Part shown: one piece after another, positions 1 to 11,597 of the stretch | How the letters are laid out: each line of letters starts with the position of its first letter | Numbering within the stretch: the first letter of the stretch is position 1 | Origin: Cryptomeria japonica | Taxonomy: Eukaryota; Streptophyta; Pinopsida; Cupressales; Cupressaceae | Assembly (NCBI RefSeq): GCF_030272615.1 | Contig: NC_081405.1 | Location: forward strand, 21,058,047 to 21,122,046 | Length of the DNA: 64,000 bases | Reading direction: 5' to 3' | Notes under the pieces: generated by a model | Databases searched by the model: none | Seen by the model: the letters and a program-made list of their open reading frames with translations, nothing else | What the model was told of the DNA's origin: nothing | Translations under genes and position numbers: made by a program

Positions 1-540
1 GGCCAAGATGTCATCCACATAGTCTTCCATGAATGTATGCATCATGTCATGGAATATCATTTTCATAGCTCTCTGATATGTGGCACCTCTGTTCTTTAGT
101 CCAAAAGGCATGGCAATCCAACATAAATTACCCCATGAACATGTGAAAGCTGTCTTTTCTTAATCTTCAGGTGCTATTTTAATCTGATTGTATCCGAAGA
201 AACCATCCTTTAGAGAAAATATGGAGTGCCCAATAGTTAGATCTACATTGATGTCAATGTTAGGCAAAGGAAAGTCATCCTTTGGAAATGCATTATTAAG
301 ATCTCTAAAGTCTTTGCACACTTTGATACTTTTGTCTGGTTTGGAAACATGAACGATATTTGATACCCATTGAGGATATGCTACAGGTCTGATGAATCCT
401 ACATCCAATAATTTCTTTAGTTCTGCTTTGACCAGGTGAGCGATATGAGGATGCATCTTCCTTAATTTTTGTTTAAATGGCTTGGCTCTTGAACTGACAT
501 TTAAGTGATGCATAATAAGCTCTAGATCCAACCCTAGCAT
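1..540 (-). pseudogene. gypsy reverse transcriptase domain (fossil, partial)
   Basis: The translation shows a Ty3-type RT palm: HPHIAHLVKAELKKLLDVGF, then FIRPVAYPQWVSNIVHVSKP, then CKDFRDLNNAFPKDDFPLPN and IFSLKDGFFGYNQIKIAPED. The catalytic YVDD box lies at the extreme left edge (about 6-17, minus strand). In an active element this enzyme copies the RNA genome into cDNA inside virus-like particles. The rest of pol is outside the window. The RT assignment is secure; the Tat-like lineage is less so. Confidence 0.9.
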
Positions 541-573
541 GTCTGCATATGACCAGGCAAAATTGATTTGCCG

Positions 574-2266
574 TCATTTGAAGAATTCCATATATTGTTG
601 CATTTCTTGTTTTGACAGAGAAGTTGCTGGATGTAGAATCTTTGGTTGCTCTATTGTCCCAATGTTAACTGCCTCTGCTGGTTCGATCAAAATTGATGAC
701 CTTTCTTGATAGTACTTAGGTAAAGTGTCAAATCTCCCATCTTCTGGCACCTTGAGGAGATTTTTACCGTTAGATGCATCCTTTCTTTTTACTTTTTCCT
801 GGTCTAATGTTGCGAATAAATGGTTTTCAGCATTATACCTGATATTGTTTTCTTTATTTTCCTTTTTGTGGCTGGGAGATTTGGCACCCACTTGACTGGA
901 AGATGCGTTGTTGAAATTCCTGGTGAAAGTTGTTGTGGGTTCGATTGCATTAAAATATACGGATATGGCATGGTCATTAGGAAAGGTATCAATGGAAGTA
1001 TGTCTTTCATTTTCCCAATCAATAAGTTTAGGGTGGATTAGTGGTAAGGGGTCCTCAGGTTGAGATGTTTCGAGGGTATCAAGAGTCATGATAGATATGA
1101 CAAAGTTTTTGATATGTGCTTCAATGTCTAGAATGGTACTGTCCTTAGAATGACCTCTTGCAAGTAGCTCCTGATCATCCCCGATTAAGCCCAAGTCAAT
1201 CGAATGTGATTCTAATTCAAGTGGGCTAGTTCCTAACGTTTGCCCTGCATACGTGTGAACTACATCGACTCCTATGTCTTCTTCAAAGCAATTTTCTTTA
1301 GCTGATTCTTCAGAATGATAGGAATCCCATTCCCATTCATTAGAATCTGTCTCACTTGCAGCTTGCAATCTATAGATTTGTTCCTATAGTGTTTGATTTG
1401 TTTCTTTTGTTTTTCTTGCTATATCTTTTCTTCTTTCATATTCAACTTCCTCTAGATTGAGGTTGAGTTTTGTCAACTTTTCTATTAGCTCTCCTTGATT
1501 TGTACTAGCTTCTTGCTTGTTTTGATTAAGAGTTAATGTTGCTTGGGAGGTGCCTTTAGTTTGTTTGTCTTGTTGATAAGAAGGTTTCTTCTTTTTCCAT
1601 TTCATGTTTATTTGTTCTCGTTGCTTGGTAGATGTTTCTTCTCTTTCAATTGCAAGTTGTTCTTGTGTGTTTTCATATTCATCTTGTTGTTGGCTAGAGG
1701 ATGTGTTCTCTGGTAGAGTAACTTGTCCATACCCTAAGCCTGATTTGTCTGTAGCCTACTGAGTATGAGGTTGGATAGGTTCTAAGAGACCTTCTTTTAT
1801 ATTTCCTATAGGACCTGTTCCAGTGTGTCCCATTTTTTCAAGGATGTTAAATCCTTTTTCATACTTTTCTGTAGGTATTATGACATTGTTGATCTTTTGT
1901 TGGACTTCTTCATCCTTGTATAGCCACTGTAGCACATTTTTGTCTTCTCTTTCCTCTGATAAGGTCCCAACACTAACAAATGCTTCATCAAATATTGGAA
2001 GATGTCTCACAATTGGTTGTTGTTTAGAGTTTGATGGTTTTCCATAGGATTTAGGAGAAAGTGGTAATTGTGATAGTGAATATTCTTCGTTCCCTTGATC
2101 TCTTAGCTGCATTTGTTTTTCCATACTTGACAAAATTGAGGCAAATGATTTTTTCTTTGGTTTGTGTGTTTGAAGATGATGCCTCCCTATTATGAGGAAC
2201 TATGACCTCTTGAGCTGCTTTGAGATTACTACAGTACTGAAATGGATTTGAATCTGCTAAGATCAT
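574..2266 (-). pseudogene. gypsy linker between protease and RT, with a G-patch-like motif (fossil)
   Basis: This is low-complexity, Gln/Glu/Asn-rich coding sequence between the protease and RT. Around 1756-1830 it reads MGHTGTGPIGNIKEGLLEPI, which resembles the glycine-rich G-patch found in many plant gypsy polyproteins between protease and RT. The left end (SLSKQEMQQYMEFFK) leads toward the RT. No catalytic function is visible. G-patch motifs are usually nucleic-acid or helicase-partner modules; their role in these elements is not established. The reading frames are broken. Confidence 0.6.
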
Positions 2267-2362
2267 GATTTCCTGCCCATTGTAGGGAAATTTTAGGCAC
2301 TGATGATATGTTGATGGAACAACTTGTATGTCATGTATCTAGGGTCTTCCCAAGAGTATGTT

Positions 2363-2980
2363 TTATGATAAGTCCAAGTCTAGAACTTGGCATGCTATGT
2401 CTTTCTGCAATGGTCCCACTCTGATGGGTAATATCACAATTCCTTTAGAGGAATGCTCTTCTTCATCATATGCTTTGATGGTGATATTTTTCGGGGGATC
2501 CATTGCATCTTCTGAATAACCTAGAGAACATACAAGACTCAATGAGCAAATGTTTAAGTCAGCTACACCATCAATTAGGACATGTTTAACGTGTGTCTTG
2601 TGAATGAGGAAATCAATATGCAAAGGATCATTATTGGGATGTTGCAAGGACATGTCGTATTCTTCGGTAAATGATAAGCAGTGAGGGGTTGTGAGGTGTC
2701 CCACCATAGTTTGGAATTGATCTATATCAAGATCTTTGGACACTGTTGTATCTACTAATGCTCTTTCTAGAATTTCTTTGTGTGCAAGTGAAAGCTTTAA
2801 AAGCTCTAAGATGGATATTTGCACGAGGGTCTTTTGGAGTTGATCCACTAGACTGTATTGTTTTGTAGTGGATGATGTGTTAGTTGTAGGACCCGACAAA
2901 ACCACTTTGGCTTTGCTTCGTGTGATAGCATGAGCGGGTTCTTGATGTTGTTTCTCTTTAACCACAATCACATTTACCAT
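2363..2980 (-). pseudogene. gypsy aspartic protease region (fossil)
   Basis: A 205-codon stretch has HVLIDGVADLNICSLSLVCS followed by LGYSEDAM, the layout of plant gypsy retropepsins (a hydrophobic strand, an Asp-Gly turn, then N[IV]C[SP]L). Such proteases cut the Gag-Pol polyprotein. It lies directly after the zinc-knuckle part of gag, as expected. The upstream residues (HAITRSKAKVVLSGP) look like a gag-pro spacer. The element is a fossil and activity is not implied. Confidence 0.7.
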
Positions 2981-3003
2981 ATTGTCGTATGCATGAGCAT
3001 AGT

Positions 3004-4640
3004 TTACCTTTCTTTACCTTTATCATTATGCTCTGTTGATGATTCACTCTTCTCATAGTTAGGAAGCAAAGTTTTGAAAGCTGTGTGAGATTCATTTGTT
3101 GTATGTCCATCCACAGTTATCACTCTATTATCAACCAAATCTTGGATGATATGTTTTAATAGTTGACAAGCATCTGTTTGGTGTCCTTTGTTTTGATGGA
3201 AATCACAATAATGGTTGTCGTTCCACCAAGCAGGTTTTACCTTGAGTTCAAAGTTTCTTGCTTTTGGAAAGGTAATTAACTTGTTTGCGAGAAGTGTCTT
3301 TAATGCTGACCCAAGTGGTTCACCAATGTTTGTAAATTTCCTTTGAAAGGAATTGTTGAAAGTTGATTTTTGATGATTGTTGGTTTGTTGAGCCGCTGCT
3401 GAGTGATTGGATAAATTAAAAACCAGTTGCTTTGGTTTTACATTGTTGTTATCCACTATCCCATTGTTGACAAAATTTTGATTTCTATTCCAAAATTTTG
3501 GCTTATCATTGTTGTTGTTGTTATTGTTATTAGGAGGATGAACTCCTTCTTTGTATAGCTTCAACTCACCCTTTTTTACCATAGCTTCTTCCATTATGAT
3601 TTCGTTATCAATCATTTTTCAAAATTTTGATGACATTGCATTTTCATATTATAACTCATTTGATTGTTTAGGTTGTCGATGAATATATCTATTTTCTCGT
3701 ATTCTGGCACTGTACGAGGATATCATGAAGCTAACTATCACCATCTTTGTAGAAAGGTCATGAAAGGTTCTCCACTCTTTTGTTTAGTATTACATAGGTT
3801 GAGCATTGTGACCTCATTTTGAATGTTGTAAGAGTATTGTAAAACAAACTTATCCACCAATTCTGCGAATGATCTAATTCTAGGTGGAAGTTTGGAGAAC
3901 CATTCCATAGCTAGTCCACTTAAGCTCTTTGGAAATAATCCTATCAGGTATGTATCCTCATGTGAAAAATCCATACTCATCGTGCAAAATTCTCTTATAT
4001 GATCTTGGGGATCAGTGCTTCCATTATATTTATCATATCTTGGAGTTTCACAACCTCAAGGAAATGGTATCATGTTTAGATTTTTGTCGAATGGGTAAGG
4101 ACAAATTTCCTGAAGCGATAATCTTCTAACAATTCCTCTCTGCATATCTTTAATTTGTGTTTGTAGTGTTTGTATTTATTGTGTCAGAGCTGTGAGAGGA
4201 TTATCCACATGATTTATTCTTGTATAACCATGAGTTTGGGATCTAGTATGATCTTTGTCTCTTCTCGTATCATCTCGACTCTCTCTTGTGTCCTCATTAG
4301 ATTTGACATGATTGAGAATTTCTACATCATCCTTTTTGGGAATGGAAGTTTTCTCATTAGTTCTTGTGTTATTGGGAATTGATATGTTGTCCTTTTTGTG
4401 ACCGAAAATCTCCTCATGTCATTCATTATTATGGAAAGGGTTACTTCTCTTTTGTCCTAATTTGCTCACATCAAAATCTTGGGGGAGTGTAGCACCAGAT
4501 TTAGCCAACATTAGGAAGTATATTTCTTTTTCTCCCTCCAATATTTTCTCCATAAATTTATCAAATTTAGGATCTTGTTTTATTTCTCTGAGACGTTCTG
4601 TTATTTCCCCTTCTTCTTGTATTTCGTTTTCGTGTTCCAT
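3004..4640 (-). pseudogene. gypsy gag with zinc-knuckle-like box (fossil)
   Basis: The start region (MEHENEIQEEGEITERLREI, about 4640 downward) is acidic. The retrotransposon-gag core is at 3738-3980 (YLIGLFPKSLSGLAMEWFSK, then EVTMLNLCNTKQKSGEPFMT). A zinc-knuckle-like box is at about 3150-3230 (CDFHQNKGHQTDACQLLKHI), the typical C-x2-H-x4-H-x4-C variant of plant gypsy gag. An Asn run (about 3510-3540) sits between them. Gag would form the particle and bind RNA. The reading frames are interrupted in more than one place. Confidence 0.8.
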
Positions 4641-5217
4641 GTTCCTATAATTTTCTGTTATTTCAAATGTTTCTGTTTTTGCAATCTTTCATCTCTGAGC
4701 CCTGGTTAAAATGGGAATACACGTGTTTAGAATGCTTTGTGAGGTTTAAATCTTCTATAATGTGTTGCAATAAGTGATCAATTGTTGAGGTAAATAGTAT
4801 AGATGGATAGACACGAAATGATCTTTTCAAGTATTTGCTTGTTTGTAAGTTTTTCAATCTTAGTTTTGGAGTGCAAATTTTGTGATTTTTGATATGACCA
4901 AGTTCAATACGAATGATATATCCTATGGTAGATAACGAGGTTAATCTGATCAAGCGTTGTAGTTTTGTGATAAAGGATGATAGATCCTGATGAGAAACTA
5001 TGTTTGAACGATTAGTTTATCATAGAAAATGTGATGTTGCACTTTAAGATGTTAGATCTTGAACTTGTTTGAGGTGAATACTTGAGAACCTTAGTGTGTC
5101 TAGCTTTGAATCCTTTTTGACATAACATAACCTGATTGAGTGACCCAAGAAGATGACCTAGTCTCTATGTTTGACTGTTTGAGAAATGGGTTGTTTTTAT
5201 TTTCTGATTTCGATGCA

Positions 5218-5384
5218 GTTTACTAGAAATGCTGACAAAATGACCAGAAACGCTGCTATACTGACTAGAAACACTGACAAACTAACCAAAAACATTTCTA
5301 TACTGACCATAAATGCTAAGGAACAAACCATAAATGCTGCTATACTGACCAAAAATGCTATTCTGCAATGCAGTGACTCTAAAG
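5218..5384. repeat. 21-bp minisatellite, array 1, in the gypsy leader
   Basis: About 8 units follow a strict 21-bp register, consensus like GCTGCTATACTGACCAGAAAC, diverged by several bases per unit. It lies between the PBS and gag, so it is in the untranslated leader of the gypsy element. The same 21-bp family recurs at 5540-6140 and 7194-7370. Confidence 0.85.
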
Positions 5385-5539
5385 TTCAAAACAGTGATGT
5401 TTAGACTCAGCAAATTGAGTGTTTGAACTTAGGAGATTGTTGTTTTGACCCAACTTTGTGATTTTCAGACTCAGATAACTGATATTTAGACCTAGCAAGT
5501 GTAAACTAGGAGATCTAGTGTCGAAACATGAGCAGTTTG

Positions 5540-6140
5540 ACATTCAACCCAAAAGTGTTGTTGATTAGAGCAAGGGAGATGACATTTAGACCAAGAGAGC
5601 TACTGTTTAGACTAAGAACTCTATTGTTTATACCAGGAACTCTATTGTTTAGACCCAAAGAGTTGTTGTTTGGACTAGAAACTTTGTTGTTTAGACCAAG
5701 ACCTTTGTTGTTTAAAATTAAGATGTTGGAACTTAGACAATGGTTATTTTGACTCTAAGAGTTGATGTGTAGACTGAGAAAATTGATGCTTATACCTAGC
5801 AAGTTCAACCTTGGAGAGTTAATGTTGAAATATGAGAAAGTTAACATTCATACCAAGAGAGCTGACATTTGGACTGAAAGTGCGACTGTTTGGACCGAAA
5901 GAGCTAATGTTTGGACTGAAAGTGCGACTGTTTGGACCAAAAGAGCCACTGTTTGAACCGTGAGAGCTACTGTTTGGACTGAAAGTGAAACTATTTGGAC
6001 CAACAGAGTTATTATTTGGACTAAAAGTGTGACTGTTTGGACAGTAAGTGTGACTATTTGGACCAAAAGAGCTAATGTTTGGACTGAAGGTGCGATTGTT
6101 TGGACCAAAAGAGCTACTATTTGGACTGAAAGAGATAATC
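5540..6140. repeat. 21-bp minisatellite, array 2 (main array)
   Basis: About 28 units of 21 bp. The right half alternates two subtypes, GTGCGACTGTTTGGACCGAAA and GAGCTAATGTTTGGACTGAAA; the left half has a GTTGTTTAGACCAAGA-type unit. Because 21 is a multiple of 3, long frames stay open on both strands (for example repeated VWTESAT on plus and FGPNSRTFSPN on minus). I read these as by-products of repeat length, not as genes. Confidence 0.88.
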
Positions 6141-6169
6141 TGTTGTGAAACTTGTAAATTTGACAATTT

Positions 6170-7190
6170 GATGTTTGAGTTTGCAATTTTTGTTGTATTT
6201 CAATGGATGATATCTTGACTTGACTTACAAACACAAAATTCAAATTGTATTTTTGTCCCAAAGGACACATAAAGTGTATGTTCAAGAAGCTTTAAAGGAA
6301 GCCCAAGTTTTCACTAGTTTTGAACAATTGAAAACACATCATTCAGTCTATCCTAAGGAGATTGGGTTCATTATTAGTTCTTAGCCCACACTTGGTACCC
6401 TGTCAGCTCACATAACCTTGTCACCTCCTAAAGGGTGCCAGTGTTTTTGCCTTTGTAAGAGCTAGTAGAGTTCCATTATGAGCCTAGCAATAAGGTCTCA
6501 AAAGGGGAGTTCACATATTTGCTCAAGAGGGACATATGGTGAGTGTCTTAAGGAGAGATTCTTCCCCCTCCATGCACTAAGAATTTAATAATGTTCGGAG
6601 GTAAACCGGGTAACTTCTAATTTTGATTGGAACTATTAAGGGATCTGTTCGGCACGTCGAGGTATAAACTCAACTAAGAGGTCTCCCAGCCTTGAAAACC
6701 AAGGTTTGATATACCCGAAGGTACGAAGGAGAGATATTCCTGAGCACTATCGTTGACTTGATTTTCATCAAATCACGTTTATTTTATAGTGGGTTGGAGT
6801 ACTTGGTGTTAGCCGTTCCCACTTGGGTCGTTCTCCTCGCATCGGCCTTAATGGCTTTGACCTTATAGGCTCCTCGGGAGGGCAAGCCCACTAAATATAT
6901 GCACTATTGAAAGAAAAAGATGAGTCTAGCTTTCTAATCACCTATGTTCATTTCCATTGTAATTAATCTATGTGCCTAATTTAACAAAAATAAGTGCAAA
7001 ATCTTGTGGCTGCAAACAAAGTTAATAGTTTATATTGCATTCTTTGACGACAAAATGGTTTATGACTCCGGTCTCTCACAACGAAATAAGCACCTGCAAA
7101 ACCAATAATCTGCAAATGAGGTTCAGGAAAAAGACAGTCTAGAAGCAGAAATAAGAAATGCAAAATACAAAATTTGAAAAATCAATAAAA
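6170..7190 (-). other. non-coding leader segment of the gypsy element
   Basis: No coding potential is seen. The middle (about 6370-6900) is noticeably less AT-rich and of higher complexity than its surroundings, with stretches such as CGGCACGTCGAGGTATAAAC. It could be a conserved packaging or leader region of this family, or a fragment of another element. I cannot tell which. Confidence 0.4.
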
Positions 7191-7193
7191 AAT

Positions 7194-7370
7194 TAAAAAC
7201 GCCATCAAATTGACCAAGAACACCATCATATGTGCCAAGAACGCTGCCAAATTGACCCAAAATGCTATTCTGCACACCAGAAATGTTGCAGAATTGACCA
7301 AAAACGATGTTAAACTGACTGAAAACACTGTCAATATACCAGAAACACTACAGGACATACCAAAAATAGA
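7194..7370. repeat. 21-bp minisatellite, array 3, next to the PBS
   Basis: Eight or nine units in a 21-bp register (for example GCTGCCAAATTGACCCAAAAT, GTTGCAGAATTGACCAAAAAC), clearly the same family as array 1. A degenerate continuation runs to about 7470. The array begins about 170 bp inside the PBS, so the whole leader is framed by this repeat. Confidence 0.8.
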
Positions 7371-7528
7371 AATCTCCCACAAATGCCATTTGAGGTGCCA
7401 AGACGCTACAATAGAGACCAAGAACGCGATTCGGGAGCCTGAGAGAGCTAATTTGCACAACAAAAGAGCTAATCAACCTGTCAATGAAATTTCCTGCAAG
7501 CAAACTTGTTAAAGATCAAAGGGGCTAG

Positions 7529-7546
7529 GCCCCACGATGGGCGCCA
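7529..7546 (-). promoter_or_regulatory. gypsy primer-binding site
   Basis: The minus strand reads TGGCGCCCATCGTGGGGC a few bases after the LTR end (...ATCACA, then TTAAT). TGGCGCC is the usual start of a tRNA-primed site in Tat/Athila-type plant gypsy elements. It fixes the inner LTR boundary at 7552. Confidence 0.8.
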
Positions 7547-8407
7547 ATTAATGTGATGCTAAAAATGTGGTAAATAGAAAAGGCATACACATATAATGAC
7601 ACAACATAAATGGAGTTATGAAGCAAATTGAAAGCTAAACAAAAGCAAACCATAAGCTCCTGTGAAATGTCCCATTTTCCTCTATTCTTGAGGACCTTGA
7701 AGGTGTTGGATTGTTTGGCTCTCAACGGAGCAATGACCTCCAAAGTGGCAACTCAGGAGTTGAGTAGCTACTTCATGATTGATTGTGCAAATGACATGAA
7801 ATGCATGATCTAAGAAACTAGATTAAAATGCCATGATTAATCCAAAATGATAATTACTAGATGATTGAAATGAAAATGCCTTTAGTAATGATGCTAAAAC
7901 TATGAATGCAATGGATCCTTATTGCTCCAAAATGGGGGATATTTATAGGAATTCCAAGGCCAAAGCTAAGGTGGCAAGAATCGATGGTCCAGATCTGATC
8001 TGAAGATATCAAGGGCCAAGATTGAGGAAGTTGGAGAAGAGGTTGGAGGAAGGGACACTTGTCATCTTTGTGGTGACAAGTGTCAAGGAGCCTTTCTCAT
8101 GAGAGGGCAAGTGTCCAAGGGAGAAGACATGTGGCAAAAGTTCTATGTGTCTCAAGGGGAGAATATCCACACCATAGGAGGTTAGGATAAGGAGTTTAGG
8201 ATGCACAAGATAGGATAGGGTTAGTTAGACCCTAGGATTAGATGGAATGGGTTAGGCTAGGGGATGGTTAGGTTAGGTGGTTAAAAGTTAAGATCCATGT
8301 GCTCATTTGAATTTAGAAATTCAAATAATTGGAAAATGATAATTAATCTCAACAAACTTGAGTTTGTTAATTTTAATTAGGAATTAGAAGAATTGATTTA
8401 GATGGGG

Positions 8408-8862
8408 TGTTGGTGTAAATAATTATTCATCATGGATATTATTACACTATGATTAAGTTTACTTAGGAAATGTATTTCATAGTAGAGGGTATGAGACACT
8501 TTAGTGTGTGTAGGAGAATTTCCACCTTTTATGGTGTTGATCTTATTACTACTCTATCATATCCACTTATTGTGGAGTGATAATTCCACCTTCAATGGGT
8601 GATCCACCTCATGTGGAATATTTTATTGTTTCTCCTACCTACCACACCTATTTCCTACCTACCCTTGTTTCTTATTGAGCCACATGTCATGCTTGTGTGC
8701 TCACATATCCATATAGCCTTGCCTATATATGCAGGCTCATATTCATTGTATGAATAACTATTGATCATTTATTTATTGATGAGAATATAGTTTATTCTTG
8801 TCCTATATTTTGTCTCTATTTTGTACATTTCATTGAGCTCTTGATCATGGCAAAATATCACA
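8408..8862 (+). repeat. copia 5' LTR
   Basis: Starts TGTTGGTGTAAATAATTATT and ends ATATCACA, directly followed by the tRNA-iMet-type PBS. It contains a TATA-like CCTATATATGCAGG near 8726. It matches 14335-14797 over its whole length. Confidence 0.92.
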
Positions 8863-8875
8863 TAGTATCAGAGCC
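8863..8875 (+). promoter_or_regulatory. copia primer-binding site (initiator tRNA-Met type)
   Basis: TAGTATCAGAGCC immediately follows the LTR. It differs by one base from the standard plant copia PBS TGGTATCAGAGCC, complementary to the 3' end of initiator tRNA-Met. Confidence 0.85.
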
Positions 8876-10352
8876 ATTAGAGTGTCATTGATTTATCTTT
8901 GAGAGGCATTATTGTGACGTCAAGAGGTAGATCTGAGGAGAAGCATCTTTTGGAGGCGTCCTAGACCAAATCCGACCTCGCCATTGCATCTGGGTGACCG
9001 TTTCCATGAATTTTGAGTATAAATTCGGTCTATTTTGGTGAAAGTCAAATTTCGGGTTTGGAGGAAATTTTTTTTCCCAATTTGGGTGGTATGGATTTTT
9101 GAAGAAAAAAAAAATCTGCAAAAAAAAAAAAAAAAATTCAATTTTCCATAGAAAATTTTTGTATTTTTGGGGGGTCCATAGACCCCCACCGTACTGCAGG
9201 TTCTGTGTTGGCCACTAATGTTGTACCGACTGCGATTGTGACTACCGACCATCGTATCATGTTGTTGTACCTGTCGGGCCCTGTGTCCTCCTCCATTGCC
9301 AACGTTTTCTTTCCCGACAACTATCGTTGGTCTTCGCCACTATCGTGACCGCACCGCATCGGCCCCTGCAGTCTCGTCGGCACACCCCCCCCCCCCCCAC
9401 ACTGACTCCCTGTCGGCCCCCTGGTCGTCGACTGCCGTTGCAACCCCGCCGACAACCACCTCCTCACTATCCGACAACTTCTCTACCCACCAAATAGAGC
9501 ACGTGGATCCCACCACCACACAGAGACCTTGCCACGTGTCACCTATAGATCTACCAACTCGACATCTTCTCGGATGCCACATTAGCTCTGCCACCTCAAT
9601 AGTCCCGTTGTCACCATGTCATCTGTCCGTATAGTACGGACGCCATGTAGGAAGGGAGGCAAAGTTTTTGCAACGACTAGATAGTCGTCAAATTTAGACT
9701 CGTAGTTTGCTGACATCATCATTAATTTTTTTTTTTGTAGGTCCCCTTGATTGAGCTTTTTGATTTTGCAGTTCAACTTCAAATGACCATATCTTGCTTA
9801 TTTTTGCTCCTTTTTTTGTGCAATTTTTTTTGAAATGGGCTAGAATTTTGTGTAATTTCTCATGGTGGAATTATTTTCTAATTTTGATAGTTAATTGTTT
9901 CATAAATCTCAGTTTTTGGTGACTATACCTGTCCAATCCTTGTTTCTGCAACTTCCGGGACTTCGTTTGCGCTCATACGAACTCCTTTTCAGGTGTCATT
10001 TTTTTTGAAAGTGCATGATTTTTTGTCTACTCTCATAATATGCTATCAGTTTGTAGTGATTTTGGGTAGAAATTTTACTTTCAACATATGGTCATTTTTG
10101 GCCAATTTGGCACTTGTATTGCATAGATCTATCTTGCTAGTCTTTTGCTTTGTAGTTCTCAGCCTATTGTGGCAGTTGTAAAAAAAAATCAGAAGTCCAC
10201 CTTGCCATTATTTGCAAGTGGCCTATTGTACACACACTACATATAAAGTGCTAAAATCATCATTTTTTGGGAGGTACTTTGATTGATTGAATTAGGGGGG
10301 AGGGGGTGTCTCTTGTGATTTTGTGATCTTGTGTTCCTTTTTTTTTACTACT
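8876..10352 (+). other. copia leader, including a GC-rich patch
   Basis: Untranslated sequence between PBS and gag. 9180-9660 is GC-rich and CpG-rich with a C run near 9386 and an A run near 9121-9136, unlike the AT-rich rest. Open frames here have no recognisable domain. The patch may be a captured host fragment, but there is no evidence beyond composition. Confidence 0.45.
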
Positions 10353-11597
10353 ATGGGTTCTTCTATGTTTCCTCTCTTAACTCCTCATAATTATGCTACT
10401 TGGAAAATTGATGCATGGAGTAAACTTATGGAAAAAGGACTAACTCATTACATTGATGGAACTATTGTTGCTCCCGTTGATCCTAAGGCTGATCTTGTTG
10501 GTCACTTGGATTGGCTCACTAAAAATACCATGGCAATTGGCACTTTAAGAAAGTATGTATCAAAGGATCTCATTTTTCATATTGAGAAATGTACTCTAAT
10601 CAAGGATGCTTGGCAAAAGTTTCAATACATGTATGGTAAAGTTGATGATATTAGGGGATATCAAATTGATAGTGATCTCACCATGTTAGATCCCAAGAAC
10701 TTTGATACTATACAAGATTATGTCACTCAGGCAAAAGAGTTGAGGACACAACTCAAGGATTGTGGCATTGATAAGAAGGATACTCAATTGATCTTCAATT
10801 TGATGGGCAAGCTTCTACAAGAATATGCAACATTTGTTTTTAGTTTCCAAACCCATAGGACGACAATGGGTTCAAGCTACATAATGCCTACATTTGATTC
10901 TTTCGCTTAAATGTTGATGATGGAACAAACTAAGTTGATAAGCATGGGCATTCTTAAGACTTCTGAGTCTCAAGCATTAGTGGCAAATCAAGGGAACAAA
11001 GAAAATCAAGGAAAGGACACCTTAAACAAGAAGAAATGGCAATCAAAGCCTAAGGACAAAGCACCACCTTCTCCACAACAAGGAGATTCATCTTCTTCCA
11101 AGAGGGACAATTCACCAAAGAGGGAGAGACCTACTTGTGCCTATTGTAAAAAGGTTGGTCATGAGGAGTGTCGTTGCCATTCTAAGAAGATTGATGAGCT
11201 CACATGCATTCTCAAAATGCATAACATTGATTTGCCTAATGCCTACAAGAAGGATGATTCATCAACTTCCACTTCCACACATTCAAAAGGGAAAGGGAAA
11301 GCATTCATGGCTTCTACAAGTGGGAAGACTCACTCTTTTGGGACAAGAAAAGAAAAAGCTCTTTGTGCTACTACAAGTCACGATTCAGGGAGATGTGATG
11401 TAGAGGTTGGCAGTAGTAGGGTGATAAACCCACACACACACCTCTCGTCTTCTTTCTCCGGTCATGTTTCACACCTCAACTATGAAATCAACTTCTCACC
11501 ACTAACCAGGTTGACACACACTCCTATCCACTTCCTAAGACCTATCAAGGTCTTCCACAATGCTTACTTGAAACACAAGACAAGTATTGGTTTTTGA
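10353..11597 (+). pseudogene. copia gag with zinc knuckle (fossil)
   Basis: The start MGSSMFPLLTPHNYATWKID is the classic copia Gag N-terminus (N/Y-x-x-W-K). It continues with the UBN2-type helical core (KDAWQKFQYMYGKVDDIRGY, then LTMLDPKNFDTIQDYVTQAK). A Lys/Ser-rich tail leads to a zinc knuckle near 11126-11170 (CAYCKKVGHEECRCH, C-x2-C-x4-H-x4-C). Gag would package the RNA. The frame is broken; the segment after about 11400 no longer looks like copia. Confidence 0.8.

Noticed and set aside
5819-6285. Long frames on both strands over the 21-bp repeats
   Set aside because: Units are multiples of 3, so frames stay open by repeat length; no domain, and they lie in an element leader.
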